The notes: generated from the sequence alone by a model not told the origin. A stretch of DNA of 64,000 nucleotides from Tritonibacter scottomollicae (GCF_003003215.1 NZ_PVUF01000016.1:1-64000); one strand, 5' to 3'. Positions 33,087-41,906 are shown, counted from the stretch's first letter. Numbers and translations: made by a program.

Positions 33087-33928
33087 CCTTTGACACCTCC
33101 GTTGGTAAGCCCCGAGATCAGGGAACGTTGCATGAGAATGCCGATCAACACCGGCGGCAGGGCGGCAATGACCCCGGCGGTCGCAATCAGCCCGTAGTCG
33201 GACACCCGCCCTCCGGCGAGGTCGGCAATGGCGACTGTCAGCGTCTTGGCGTCCTGGTTTGATGTGAACAGCAGCGCGTAGAAGAACTCATCCCACGCCA
33301 GCAGAAAGGCAAAGATGGTTGCCGTGGCGATGACGGGCATGGCAAGCGGCAGGATCACGATCCGCAGCATCTGGTCCAGACGTGCCCCGTCGATCGCGGC
33401 CGCGCGCTCCAGATCTTTCGGGATCGGGTCGAAGCCGGACTTCAGCAGCCAGGTCACAAAGGGCGCGAGAATGCTGAGATACACAAGCCCCAGCCCAAAG
33501 ACGTTATTCAGAAGTCCGAATTTCGCCAGAATGAAGTACAGCGGGATGGACAGGGCGACCGGCGGCAGCATGTAGGTCGCGATGATACCACCCAGTACCC
33601 AGCCCAGTCTGGGGTTGCGCGACAGCGCCCAGCCCGCCGGGATTGCGACCATGATCGCGGCGATCGTGGCCATGCCGGCGACCTTTATGCTGTTGAACAG
33701 AGAGGCCATGAAGGCCTGACCCGCACTGTTGTCAGAGCGATCAAACAATGTCGCATAGCGCGAGATGTCGATCTCGTTCGGCCACCAGCGCAGGGGCTTT
33801 GCGGAGAGATCGGCATTGGAGGAAATGCTCATCACGAACAACCAGGCAAGCGGCATGAGGATGATCAGCGCGACAAGCAGAGCCATCAGGTGGATGAACA
33901 GGCGGAACCAGCGGGATTGATGTTCCAT
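33083..33928 (-). CDS. Carbohydrate ABC transporter permease (MalG type)
   Basis: 281 residues with six membrane segments. The cytoplasmic coupling loop reads EAA-like (ERAAAIDGARLDQMLRIVILPL), the MalG/UgpE signature. A late FAFLLAWDEFFYALLFTS segment is typical. It pairs with the upstream permease, sharing one base at 33928, and overlaps the SIS gene by 4 bases. Confidence 0.95.
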   Translation of the reverse strand: MEHQSRWFRLFIHLMALLVALIILMPLAWLFVMSISSNADLSAKPLRWWPNEIDISRYATLFDRSDNSAGQAFMASLFNSIKVAGMATIAAIMVAIPAGWALSRNPRLGWVLGGIIATYMLPPVALSIPLYFILAKFGLLNNVFGLGLVYLSILAPFVTWLLKSGFDPIPKDLERAAAIDGARLDQMLRIVILPLAMPVIATATIFAFLLAWDEFFYALLFTSNQDAKTLTVAIADLAGGRVSDYGLIATAGVIAALPPVLIGILMQRSLISGLTNGGVKG

Positions 33929-34812
33929 TAGCGGGCCTCTCCTGCAAAGCGACGCATGATCATGAGATAGGCCACGGCCAGAACGGTAATGATGAGCGTG
34001 ATGATCAGGGCAAGTGATGCGCCTGAGCCAACCCGTTGAAAGGCAAATGCCTCTTGGTAGACAAGGATCGACAGGCTGCGGGTGGAGTTTGCCGGTCCGC
34101 CTCGGGTCATGATCCAGATCAGGTCAAACACCTTGAAAGCCTCGATGGTGCGCAGGACTAGCGCCACCATCAGCGGCCCGATGAGATAAGGCATGATGAC
34201 ATAGCGAAAGCGTTTCCAGGCGTTGGCGCCGTCGGAAATGGCGGCCGCGCGAATGTCCTTTGGTACGGCCTGCAGGGCGGCCAGTGCGATCAGTGCCACC
34301 AGCGGAAAGTTCTTCCAGACATCGGCCACGATCAGCGCGGTCATCGCACTGCTGGGCTCTCCCAGCCACGACCGATAGGCGTCCAGCATGCCGATCTGGG
34401 TCAGCAGCGCATTGAGCGCGCCGTATTCGGGGTTGTAGATCAGCCGCCACAGGGTGGCGTTGACCACTGTTGGGAGGGCCCAGGGCAGGATCATGAGGGC
34501 CCGCAGGAGCGTGCGGCCGTAGAACCGTTGATTGAGCAGCAGCGCAACCAGAACGCCGAGGACAAGCTCGATCGAAACCGACCAGACGCTGAACCTCATT
34601 GTTGCCCAGAACGCGGACTGAAAGTTCCGGCTGGATACCGTTTTTGTGTAGTTGTCGGCGCCTATGAACTCGCCGCTGGTGCCGGCCAGCCGTGCATCAG
34701 TCATCGACAGTCGGATGGTATCAACCAACGGCCAGCCGATGACTGCGATCATCACGAGCACAAGGGGAAGCATCAACAATAGGGCACGCGGAGACATGCG
34801 TTCTGAAAACAT
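33928..34812 (-). CDS. Carbohydrate ABC transporter permease (MalF/UgpA type)
   Basis: 294 residues, about six membrane segments. The coupling loop IRAAAISDGANAWKRFRYVIMP matches the EAA motif, and ILPWALPTVVNATLWRLIYN is a common MalF-family segment. It forms the heterodimeric channel with the downstream MalG-type permease. The solute-binding protein gene is 83 bp upstream. Confidence 0.95.
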   Translation of the reverse strand: MFSERMSPRALLLMLPLVLVMIAVIGWPLVDTIRLSMTDARLAGTSGEFIGADNYTKTVSSRNFQSAFWATMRFSVWSVSIELVLGVLVALLLNQRFYGRTLLRALMILPWALPTVVNATLWRLIYNPEYGALNALLTQIGMLDAYRSWLGEPSSAMTALIVADVWKNFPLVALIALAALQAVPKDIRAAAISDGANAWKRFRYVIMPYLIGPLMVALVLRTIEAFKVFDLIWIMTRGGPANSTRSLSILVYQEAFAFQRVGSGASLALIITLIITVLAVAYLMIMRRFAGEAR

Positions 34813-34895
34813 AAGATCAGCCTATGGTAGGGGGAAGGGGATCTGGGCAGACCGGAGTGGCAGGGCGCGTCTGGCGCGCCCCGCGATATGCGATC

Positions 34896-36125
34896 TCAGA
34901 GACCGCTGTTGTCTGCAGCACCCTGCAGGGCGTCTTCGGGCGATGCCATGCCTAGAAGCGCTTCTTGAATGCCTTGTTGCAGCGCCATCGACATCTCCTG
35001 ATAGCGGGGAGTCATCGGGCGCGGGTACATCGCGGCAAGGCTCTTGCTGGCGGCGTCGATCAGCTCTTCCTGACCGGCGGTGACCGCCGTGTCCTCATAG
35101 GAGGACTTCCAGATGGGCAGGCTGAGTTTGGCATAGGTGTCCTGCACCGGCTGCGACGTCATGTGGACGATGTAATCCCATGCAAGATCAGGGTTTTCGG
35201 AGGTGCTCGGAATACCAAGCCCCATGGAACCGTTCACCGCGGACACGGAGGAAGATCCCTCAACGCCCGGCGCGGGTACAACACCGACGTTGCCTGCGAC
35301 CTTACTCTCTTCGGAGGTATTGGCGAGATTATACATGTAGGTCCAGTTGAGCGCGAAGGCCGCGTCTCCGTTCTGGAACACATTGCGGACATCCTCTTCG
35401 AGGAATTCCTTGGAATTGGGGTTGGTCAGGCCTGATTTAAAGCTGTCGACCATGTAGTGCAGCGCATCAAGGCCACCGCCGGTCTGAAATTCCGGCGCAC
35501 CCTCCTTCAGGAAGTCGCCGCCGAAGGCACTGAGCAGGGTCGTATAGTCACAAATAGCGGCTTCGGCCTGTGCCCAGCTCCAGACGATCGGATGGTCGAC
35601 GAGGCCAGCATCCTTGATTGTCTGTGCGTCTTCCTGCAATTCGGCCCAGGTTGCGGGAGGGGTGTCGATCCCGGCCTGTTTCAGCATGTCCTTGTTGTAA
35701 AACAGATACTTGGTGTCGAGAATCCAGGGCATGCCGTAGCTCTTGCCGTCGTAGTCCACGGTGGTCCAGGCCCCCGGCAGGATACCGGCTTTCATGTCCT
35801 CGGTGATCTTGTCGCTCACGTCGAGCAGGATCCCGTTCTCGGAATATTCCGCAGGCCAGATGACGTCGAACAATACGACATCATAGCCGCCGCCAGCACC
35901 CTGAGACAGCACGGTCTTGTCATGCAGCCCTTCGTAGGGAACAAACTCCAGGTTGATCTTCACGTCCGGATGGGCGCTCTCGAAGCTTGCGGTCATCGCC
36001 CGGATATCGTCTTCGCTATAGGCTGCCTGAGCCATAAACAGCGCGTTCAATGTGGTCTCGGCCATTGCGGATGTGCCGCAAAGTGCGGTTGCAGCCATAA
36101 GGGCCGCCCGAAGTTTCAAAGTCAT
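34896..36125 (-). CDS. Extracellular solute-binding protein of a sugar ABC transporter (family 1)
   Basis: 409 residues from the ATG at 36125, which has a CAGGAG site eight bases upstream; longer in-frame starts lack one. A signal peptide (KLRAALMAATALCGTSAMAE) directs it to the periplasm. The mature protein has SBP family 1 features: SFESAHPDVKINLEFVPYEG near the start, a VVLFDVIWPAEY segment and PWILDTKYLFYNKDML. It delivers the substrate to the two permeases encoded downstream. It is the first gene of the operon and follows the ROK operator. Confidence 0.94.
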   Translation of the reverse strand: MTLKLRAALMAATALCGTSAMAETTLNALFMAQAAYSEDDIRAMTASFESAHPDVKINLEFVPYEGLHDKTVLSQGAGGGYDVVLFDVIWPAEYSENGILLDVSDKITEDMKAGILPGAWTTVDYDGKSYGMPWILDTKYLFYNKDMLKQAGIDTPPATWAELQEDAQTIKDAGLVDHPIVWSWAQAEAAICDYTTLLSAFGGDFLKEGAPEFQTGGGLDALHYMVDSFKSGLTNPNSKEFLEEDVRNVFQNGDAAFALNWTYMYNLANTSEESKVAGNVGVVPAPGVEGSSSVSAVNGSMGLGIPSTSENPDLAWDYIVHMTSQPVQDTYAKLSLPIWKSSYEDTAVTAGQEELIDAASKSLAAMYPRPMTPRYQEMSMALQQGIQEALLGMASPEDALQGAADNSGL

Positions 36126-36225
36126 TGGTTCACTCCTGTTGATATCACGACGTCGGGCAGGCCCGACCCCTTCCGGTTTTGTTGCGTCCACTGCGCCAAA
36201 GTACCTGGGCTGACTCATCCGGCTA

Positions 36226-36248
36226 TTAAGTCCAAGTAGTGGACTTAA
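36226..36248. promoter_or_regulatory. Perfect inverted-repeat operator between the sugar operon and the ROK regulator
   Basis: TTAAGTCCA (36226-36234) and TGGACTTAA (36240-36248) are exact reverse complements around a 5-bp AGTAG spacer. It sits ~100 bp before the binding-protein ATG and immediately before the ROK reading frame, so one bound dimer could repress both directions. Confidence 0.75.
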
Positions 36249-36251
36249 TGC

Positions 36252-37481
36252 TTGCAGAAGCACTCCGCAGCTGTCAATGTATTTTTGATGAAGCAGCCTG
36301 TACCTCAGATTCACGCCATGTTTGGAACGTCTTCAGGCGCCGCTGGTGTCCACAACCGGCGCGTGGTGATCGACGCGATCCGGGTCAATGGTGCCCTGTC
36401 GCGGGCAGCCCTGGCGCGGGCGACAAAGCTTGCCAAGCAAACATTGTCCAACATCATCGAAGATCTGGAAAAGGAGGGGTTGGTTGCTGCGCAGGAAGCC
36501 GTCCTTGAGGGGCGCGGGAAGCCGGCAATTCCTTATGCGCTCGCCCCGTTGGGAGCATTTTCCGTCGGGCTGCAGATCGACAGGCATGTGGCTCGATGCG
36601 TCATCGTGAACCTTGTCGGTGAGGTCGAGGTCAGGCGTGATGTCGCGGTTTCGACCGGTGATCCGGGGGCGGGAATGATCGAGCTGGCTCAGCTCGTGCA
36701 GGGCGCACGCGACGAATTGGAGCAACGCCATCCGAATTCGATGGAGCGGATCGTGGGGCTGGGGGTGGCGATGCCCGGACCATTTGGCCCGCAGGCCGGA
36801 GTTTCCACCGAAGAATTCACCATGGCCTTCTGGCAGAAATATCCGTTGGTGGAACGCCTTGAAGCCGCGACCGGATTGTCCGTCAATTTACAGAACGACG
36901 CGGCGGCGGCGGCCATGGCGGAGAAGCTGACCGGCCAGGCCCATGGCAAGCAGAATGCGGTGTGCATCTACCTCGGCTACGGGCTTGGCGCGGGCCTGAT
37001 CATCAACGGAGAAGTCTACAACGGAGAGCGCGGAAATGCAGGTGAGATTGGTATGATCTGCATGAAGCCTGGCCAGTTGACGACTGATATTCTTGAACAG
37101 TTGCTCTCTCTGGGCGGCTTTTGCGCGCGATTTGGCGTGAACCATTCTGCGCCGGACATATTTGCGCGGATCACAACCCTGCTGCGGAACAAACATCCGG
37201 GCGTTGAAGAGTGGCTCGACCAATCTGCCGGTTATCTCGCCTGGGTTGCAAATATCGTGCAGCTCACCTTGGATCCGCAGGCCGTAATCCTGTGCGGCAC
37301 CGCTCCGAAAGAAATGATCAAGGCGCTTGTCGAGCGGACCAATAGCTTGTTGGGACCTGATCGAGAGCGGCAGATCCTGGTTGGTCTCTCGGATCCCTGG
37401 ACCGTGGCGCTTGGGGCGGCTGCCGAACCGATCAGCCGGAGTTTCGATCCAAAATATGCCGCCTTACTAAAGTCAGGTTGA
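36252..37481 (+). CDS. ROK-family transcriptional repressor
   Basis: Up to 409 residues. The frame opens with TTG at 36252, but ATG codons at 36288 and 36318 are equally likely starts because no clear ribosome-binding site decides. Winged HTH: LARATKLAKQTLSNIIEDLE and EGLVAAQEAVLEGRGKPAIP. The ROK domain follows (GLGVAMPGPFGP; NDAAAAAMAE; YLGYGLGAGLIINGE; GNAGEIGM). The CxCGxxGC zinc motif and the His that normally ends AGEIGH are absent, so it is a regulator that may not bind zinc like NagC/Mlc. It is divergent from the sugar ABC operon and very probably its repressor, released by the sugar or its phosphate. Confidence 0.9.
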   Translation: MQKHSAAVNVFLMKQPVPQIHAMFGTSSGAAGVHNRRVVIDAIRVNGALSRAALARATKLAKQTLSNIIEDLEKEGLVAAQEAVLEGRGKPAIPYALAPLGAFSVGLQIDRHVARCVIVNLVGEVEVRRDVAVSTGDPGAGMIELAQLVQGARDELEQRHPNSMERIVGLGVAMPGPFGPQAGVSTEEFTMAFWQKYPLVERLEAATGLSVNLQNDAAAAAMAEKLTGQAHGKQNAVCIYLGYGLGAGLIINGEVYNGERGNAGEIGMICMKPGQLTTDILEQLLSLGGFCARFGVNHSAPDIFARITTLLRNKHPGVEEWLDQSAGYLAWVANIVQLTLDPQAVILCGTAPKEMIKALVERTNSLLGPDRERQILVGLSDPWTVALGAAAEPISRSFDPKYAALLKSG

Positions 37482-37598
37482 GCGGCGGGATGCCGTGCAG
37501 GCGTGCGCTTTAACTTATGAAATGTCAGAGTATCATTGTGCATCGCTTCCACGCAGGCGACGACGCGCGCGTCGCCCGTCGCGACAAGGAGATCAGAC

Positions 37599-37883
37599 AT
37601 GGCAGAGGTATCGATGTCCGAGGCAGGGGTTGTTGTTGATGCAACCCTTGTGGCCAAGGCATTCGGGATCGCGCCGGACGTGGTGCGGCAAGAAATGCGC
37701 GACGGCACCATCACCAGTCAGAGCGAGACCGGCGTCGCAGAGGATGCCGGGCGCATGCGGGTGACGTTCTATCGCGCGGACCGGGCGTTCCGGCTGGTGA
37801 TTACCGAGACTGGGGAGATCCTGTCGCGCGCGACATTTCCGGTGCTCGCCCGTCGCCGTTCCGTACCGCCTGATGTGGACTAA
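37599..37883 (+). CDS. DUF6522-like small protein
   Basis: 94 residues from the ATG at 37599, preceded by AAGGAGATC. The order VVDATLVAKAFGIAPDVVRQ, GTITSQSETGVAEDAGRMRV, TFYRADRAFRLVI is what I recall for the DUF6522 family of Rhodobacterales. The function is not known. It stands alone between the ROK gene and the FMN riboswitch. Confidence 0.7.
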   Translation: MAEVSMSEAGVVVDATLVAKAFGIAPDVVRQEMRDGTITSQSETGVAEDAGRMRVTFYRADRAFRLVITETGEILSRATFPVLARRRSVPPDVD

Positions 37884-38191
37884 GTGCTCTGCAATCAATC
37901 CCGAAAGTCCTCTTTGTGGTGGTGCAACGGGCGACACCAAGCATCTCGCCCCGCTGAATGACCGAGATGTATTGAGGGCACCCCCTCTGACTAAGGCGCG
38001 ATGGACATGGCTTTTTTGGGGGGAGCCAGAGCAGAGACTGGCGGGTGATCCTGCAAATTGCCGAGAGCATCACGGTCCAAGCGCCGCATATAGATACTGG
38101 CGTGATTAGATCAGGCGCCTGTGACCTCTGAAATTTGCGGTCCGTTTTTGGAGGGCTTGTCTTCGAGGGCAAAACCCGCCATGAGGATTTT
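37884..38191. other. Spacer upstream of the FMN riboswitch
   Basis: No reading frame of note. It should hold the promoter of the riboswitch-ribH2 transcript, but no confident -35/-10 pair is visible. Confidence 0.4.
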
Positions 38192-38315
38192 GTTCTCAGG
38201 GCGGGGTGAAATTCCCCACCGGCGGTGACAGCCCGCGAGCGCCTGCCATGTGGCAGGGTCAGCAGATACCGGTGGAATTCCGGAGCCGACGGTTAAAGTC
38301 CGGATGGTAGAGAAC
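38192..38315 (+). promoter_or_regulatory. FMN riboswitch (RFN element) controlling ribH2
   Basis: All conserved blocks of the RFN aptamer are present in order: closing stem GTTCTC (38192-38197) with GAGAAC (38310-38315), AGGGCGGGGTGAAATTCCCC, ACCGGCGGTGACAGCCCGCGAGC, the CCGGTGGAATTCCGGAGCC block and GACGGTTAAAGTCCGGATGG. It senses FMN in the nascent mRNA. Downstream, AGAACCA (38311-38317) can pair with TGGTTCT (38385-38391), while GGACCAT (38363-38369) can pair with ATGGTTC (38384-38390) just before the ATG. That gives two exclusive folds and suggests translational control. Confidence 0.97.
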
Positions 38316-38391
38316 CAGTCGCAGGTGGCCAGGGCCCCTGTGGCCGGGTACGAAATGCCTTGGGACCATTTGAACAAGACAGGATGGTTCT

Positions 38392-38829
38392 ATGACTGAC
38401 ACACTCAAAATCGCCTTCGTGAAGGCCCGCTGGCACAGCGATATCGTCGATCAATCTTTGGTCGGCTTCAATGCACGTCTGCATGAGGCGGGACGGGCCG
38501 CAGAGGTGGATACCTTTGACGTGCCCGGCGCCTTTGAAATGCCACTGCTGGCCAAGAAGCTGGGGGCGAGTGGCAAATACGACGCGGTGGTCTGTGCGGC
38601 GCTTGTGGTCGATGGCGGTATTTATCGCCATGATTTTGTTGCCGCCAGCGTGGTCGAGGGATTGATGCGTGCGCAGATGGATACCGGAGTGCCGGTGTTC
38701 TCCGTGTCGCTGACGCCGCATCATTTCCAGCCGAGCGAAGAGCATCTGGGCTTTTACCACCAGCATTTCGTCAAGAAGGGCGAAGAAGCGGCCAATGCCG
38801 TAATGATGATCGCGGATCTGGAGGTCTGA
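38392..38829 (+). CDS. ribH: 6,7-dimethyl-8-ribityllumazine synthase, RibH2 type
   Basis: 145 residues. It condenses 5-amino-6-ribitylaminouracil with 3,4-dihydroxy-2-butanone 4-phosphate in riboflavin synthesis. Motifs: FDVPGAFEMPLLAKKL, ALVVDGGIYRHDFVAASVVEG with the catalytic His in RHDF, and a C-terminal half with HHFQPSEEHLGFYHQHF. Length and placement alone behind an FMN riboswitch match the RibH2 class described in Brucella and rhizobia, which forms decamers, rather than the RibH1 of the rib operon. The next gene starts directly after its stop codon. Confidence 0.93.
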   Translation: MTDTLKIAFVKARWHSDIVDQSLVGFNARLHEAGRAAEVDTFDVPGAFEMPLLAKKLGASGKYDAVVCAALVVDGGIYRHDFVAASVVEGLMRAQMDTGVPVFSVSLTPHHFQPSEEHLGFYHQHFVKKGEEAANAVMMIADLEV

Positions 38830-39981
38830 ATGTCCGGGGAATTGCCTGCATTTGCGTTTGCCACCGCCGGAGCCATTCGTTTTGGACGGGGCGAGGCACT
38901 CCGGGCGGTTCCCGACATGGCCGCGCTGGGCAGCCGCATCTTGCTGGTGACCGGCGCGACCGTGCAGCGGGCGGCATGGCTTGTTTCTGCCTTGCAGAGC
39001 GCGGGCTGCGTCGTCACGCTTTGTCCAACGGCGTCGGAGCCGGACGTTGACATGATTGCCGCTGGTGTCGAGCTGGCACGCGCGAAGGGTGCCGAGGCCG
39101 TGGTTGCGCTGGGCGGTGGCGCGGCGATCGATGCGGGCAAGGCAATTGCTGCATTGGTGCCGGCGTCCCGGCCATTGATCGACCATCTCGAAGTGGTCGG
39201 GCAGGGGCTGCCGCTGGATCACGCGCCATTGCCGTTTGTGGCGATCCCGACCACCGCAGGCACCGGAGCAGAGGTTACGCGCAACGCGGTGATCGCGGTG
39301 CCCGACGTGCAGCGCAAGGTCAGCCTGAGGGATGCACGGATGTTGCCGCGCATGGCGGTTGTGGATCCCAGCCTGACTGACGGCTGTCCGCGCCATGTCA
39401 CGTTGGCCTCAGGGTTGGATGCAATCACGCAGGTGATCGAGCCCTACATCTGCACACGCGCCAACCCGATGACCGACGCCCTGTGCCGGGCCGCAATTCC
39501 GGCCGGGCTGGAGGCACTGCCGCGCCTGATGGTGGGCGAGGACGCCGCAGCGCGGGACGCGATGGCCTGGACTTCGCTGTGTGGCGGGCTGGCGCTGGCG
39601 AATGCAGGTCTTGGTGTGGTGCACGGGCTTGCGGGGCCGCTTGGCGGTCTGTCTGACGCAGCGCATGGTGCTATCTGTGGCGCGCTGCTGCCACATGGGC
39701 TTGCAGCCAATGCGTCCTATGCGGATGCCGGAACCGCGGCGCGTCTGGAGGACATTCGGGGCTGGATTGGGCAGGCGCTGGGCTGCCGCTCTGATGCAGC
39801 CTTCGTGTCACTTGCGGAATGGTCGCGCGATCAAGGGGCGCCGGGGCTGGATGCGCTCGGTATTGATGCGGAGATGAGGGCAGCGGCGGCCAAGGCGGCG
39901 GCATCCTCGTCGTCGATGAAGGCGAATCCGGTGAGCCTCAACGAGGAAGAGTTGAGGCGCATCATGGATGCCGCCCGCTGA
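38830..39981 (+). CDS. Iron-containing (group III) alcohol dehydrogenase
   Basis: 383 residues. NAD-binding GGGAAIDAGKAIAAL and the PTTAGTGAEVTRNAVI segment are typical. Metal ligands fit the family pattern: Asp in SGLDAITQVIEPY, His in GVVHGLAGPLGG and His in DAAHGAICGALLPH. It oxidises or reduces an unidentified alcohol/aldehyde in the cytosol. The ATG follows the ribH2 stop with no gap, so it is probably co-expressed under the FMN riboswitch, although no role in flavin metabolism is known to me. The last ~30 residues (SSSSMKANPVSLNEEELRRI) are usual for the family. Confidence 0.92.
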   Translation: MSGELPAFAFATAGAIRFGRGEALRAVPDMAALGSRILLVTGATVQRAAWLVSALQSAGCVVTLCPTASEPDVDMIAAGVELARAKGAEAVVALGGGAAIDAGKAIAALVPASRPLIDHLEVVGQGLPLDHAPLPFVAIPTTAGTGAEVTRNAVIAVPDVQRKVSLRDARMLPRMAVVDPSLTDGCPRHVTLASGLDAITQVIEPYICTRANPMTDALCRAAIPAGLEALPRLMVGEDAAARDAMAWTSLCGGLALANAGLGVVHGLAGPLGGLSDAAHGAICGALLPHGLAANASYADAGTAARLEDIRGWIGQALGCRSDAAFVSLAEWSRDQGAPGLDALGIDAEMRAAAAKAAASSSSMKANPVSLNEEELRRIMDAAR

Positions 39982-40123
39982 TGAGCACAGGCATGCGCCG
40001 CGCCTTTGCTGTGTTGGCTGACGAGGGCGGACGCGAGATGGGTCCGCCCAAGAGATTTCACGCCGCACCATCGGTCTGAGGCCGGGATCGCTGTGCCATC
40101 AGCGCAGCGCTCTTTGCAGAGGC

Positions 40124-40303
40124 TTAGCGCTCTACTGTCGCGTTTTGCTTGTTCTTCTCTGCTGTGGCCTTCATGCGCGCCAAGAGGTCCGCCTTTGACG
40201 GGCGCTGACCAAATGGGTTCTCCTTGGAGCCTTTGGCATTGTGCTCGGTGTGGCGTGGGTTTTTCTTGCCCGTCTTGGGGCCGCCCGACGTCCCATAGTC
40301 CAT
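40124..40303 (-). CDS. Small conserved hypothetical protein, basic
   Basis: 59 residues from the ATG at 40303 (AGAAGG upstream). The sequence starts MDYGTSGGPKTGKKNP, has a central KENPFGQRPSKADLLARM and is highly basic, without a signal peptide or membrane segment. Short Roseobacter proteins with the same GGPKTGK and NPFG-RPSK words are common in my memory of the group; the function is unknown. Confidence 0.65.
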   Translation of the reverse strand: MDYGTSGGPKTGKKNPRHTEHNAKGSKENPFGQRPSKADLLARMKATAEKNKQNATVER

Positions 40304-40482
40304 TGTACAGATCACCTTCTGAGGTTGTTTGAAATGTCATGCACGAAATGAGCGCAACACTACAAGCGGAACTTGAACGGATATCGGATCTGGCAGGGCA
40401 CCGTTTCGGCGCATCCCTTGGTCAGATAGCCTGACCTCTGGGGGGGCGGCGGCATGCGCCAACGCGCCACCAGACGCGGGAT

Positions 40483-41496
40483 CTAGGTCTGGGTTCCGGG
40501 GGCGAGCGCTTCTGCGAGGGTGTCGATTTCTTCGGCGGCCCCGAAAAACAGCGGGACACGCGCGTGCAGGCTGTCCGGGGTGCGATCCAGGATCGAGGTC
40601 ACCCCGTCTGTTGCCTTGCCTCCGGCCTGCTCGATCAGAAACGCGATGGGAAAGGCCTCATAGGCGAGGCGCAGAAAACCGCCCTCATATCCGGCTCGGC
40701 TGTCCGCCGGGTACATGAACACGCCGCCCTTGCGCAGAATACGGTGCAGATCACCCACGGCGGCGGCAATCCAACGCATGTTGAAGTCGCGACCTCGCGG
40801 CCCCTCGCGTCCGGCAAGAAGCGCGTCGATATAGTCCCGCAAGGGCTGCGGCCAGCGTCGCAGATTGGAAGCGTTGAACGCGATGGTCGAGGTGGCCGGG
40901 GCAATCTTCACATCCGGGCTGTCGACATGGAACACGCCGGTGACCGGATCACATGTGGCGATATGGGTGCCCGATCCGGTGCTGAACCCGAAATCAACGC
41001 TGTGACCAAAGGAGACATAGGCCGCGGCCAGGATGTCTCGACCCGACCGTAGCATGCTGTCGTTTGCGTCGAAGATGCAGAACAAAGCGCCCAGAGGTGC
41101 GCCAATCCCGATACTGCCAGAGCCATCAATGGGATCCATCGCAACGTCGAATTGCCCGTCCGCATTCAGGGTGATGACGTCATCGCTCTCTTCCGACAGC
41201 ACGCGTGCCACGTCGCACTCCTGCAATACCGCCAGGTAGTGATCATGCGCGCCCATATCGAGCGCCTTCTGTTTGTCACCGGACTCGTTCACCCCGACCG
41301 TTGCAGTCGGATCGCCCGACAGCCGCCCCTGAGCCAGACGGGTCGCCAAAGGTGCGCTGGCATCCGCGATGACCTCAAGCAGACGCGCGAGTGCGGTGCT
41401 TTTAAGATACGCGTCCGCGCGGTTGGTCAGGAAGCTGGCGAGCGTAGGAGCACAGATTGCACCGTCATCTTTGAGTATCAATGTGTTGGGTGTCAT
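40483..41496 (-). CDS. fbp: Class 1 fructose-1,6-bisphosphatase
   Basis: 337 residues from the ATG at 41496. Metal-binding motifs are present: SEESDD, then DPIDGSGSIGIGAPLGALF (usually DPLDGSSN), and the substrate-binding region with SNLRRWPQPL and GGVFMYPADSRAGYEGGFLRL. It hydrolyses fructose 1,6-bisphosphate in gluconeogenesis. Although often next to Calvin-cycle genes in photosynthetic relatives, none are here, so a gluconeogenic role is more likely. An 18-bp perfect palindrome lies 37 bp upstream of the start. Confidence 0.93.
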   Translation of the reverse strand: MTPNTLILKDDGAICAPTLASFLTNRADAYLKSTALARLLEVIADASAPLATRLAQGRLSGDPTATVGVNESGDKQKALDMGAHDHYLAVLQECDVARVLSEESDDVITLNADGQFDVAMDPIDGSGSIGIGAPLGALFCIFDANDSMLRSGRDILAAAYVSFGHSVDFGFSTGSGTHIATCDPVTGVFHVDSPDVKIAPATSTIAFNASNLRRWPQPLRDYIDALLAGREGPRGRDFNMRWIAAAVGDLHRILRKGGVFMYPADSRAGYEGGFLRLAYEAFPIAFLIEQAGGKATDGVTSILDRTPDSLHARVPLFFGAAEEIDTLAEALAPGTQT

Positions 41497-41906
41497 CTCT
41501 GTTCTGTCTGTCCTGTGGCAGTTTTTGATATGGCGACCTGCGCAGGTCGCAGGGGTGGGGCGCGGCATCTGACGGGACCAGCGCTGCGCCCGAGCCAGGG
41601 TCTTGGACCACATTCGCCGCGGATGTGCCAGTGTCTCTTGGTGGGATGGGAGGCGGCAGCTGGGAAGGTTCGTTCCGGGCGGTGTCATCGGACCTGGGGG
41701 CGGTGGAAGAGGTGGGACCGCCCGTTTCTGTCTGGACCGTGTAGACCCTTCCCGATATCGAAGCGCAAATTGAGGCGGGTGCCCACGCCAGTGCAATCGG
41801 TCAACCGAGACGCGTGCTGCGTATCCTGCTGGCACCAGACCTGCGCTGCGTCCTGCGCAGCCCGGTTCGTGAACTGGTGGGCTGGGACATGAAAGGGAGA
41901 GGCATG
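41497..41906. promoter_or_regulatory. Divergent spacer of fbp and the HAD hydrolase, with an 18-bp palindrome
   Basis: No gene is supported. GCGACCTGCGCAGGTCGC at 41533-41550 is a perfect 18-bp palindrome preceded by a short T run, at the place expected for an operator of fbp. No other element could be assigned. Confidence 0.5.
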
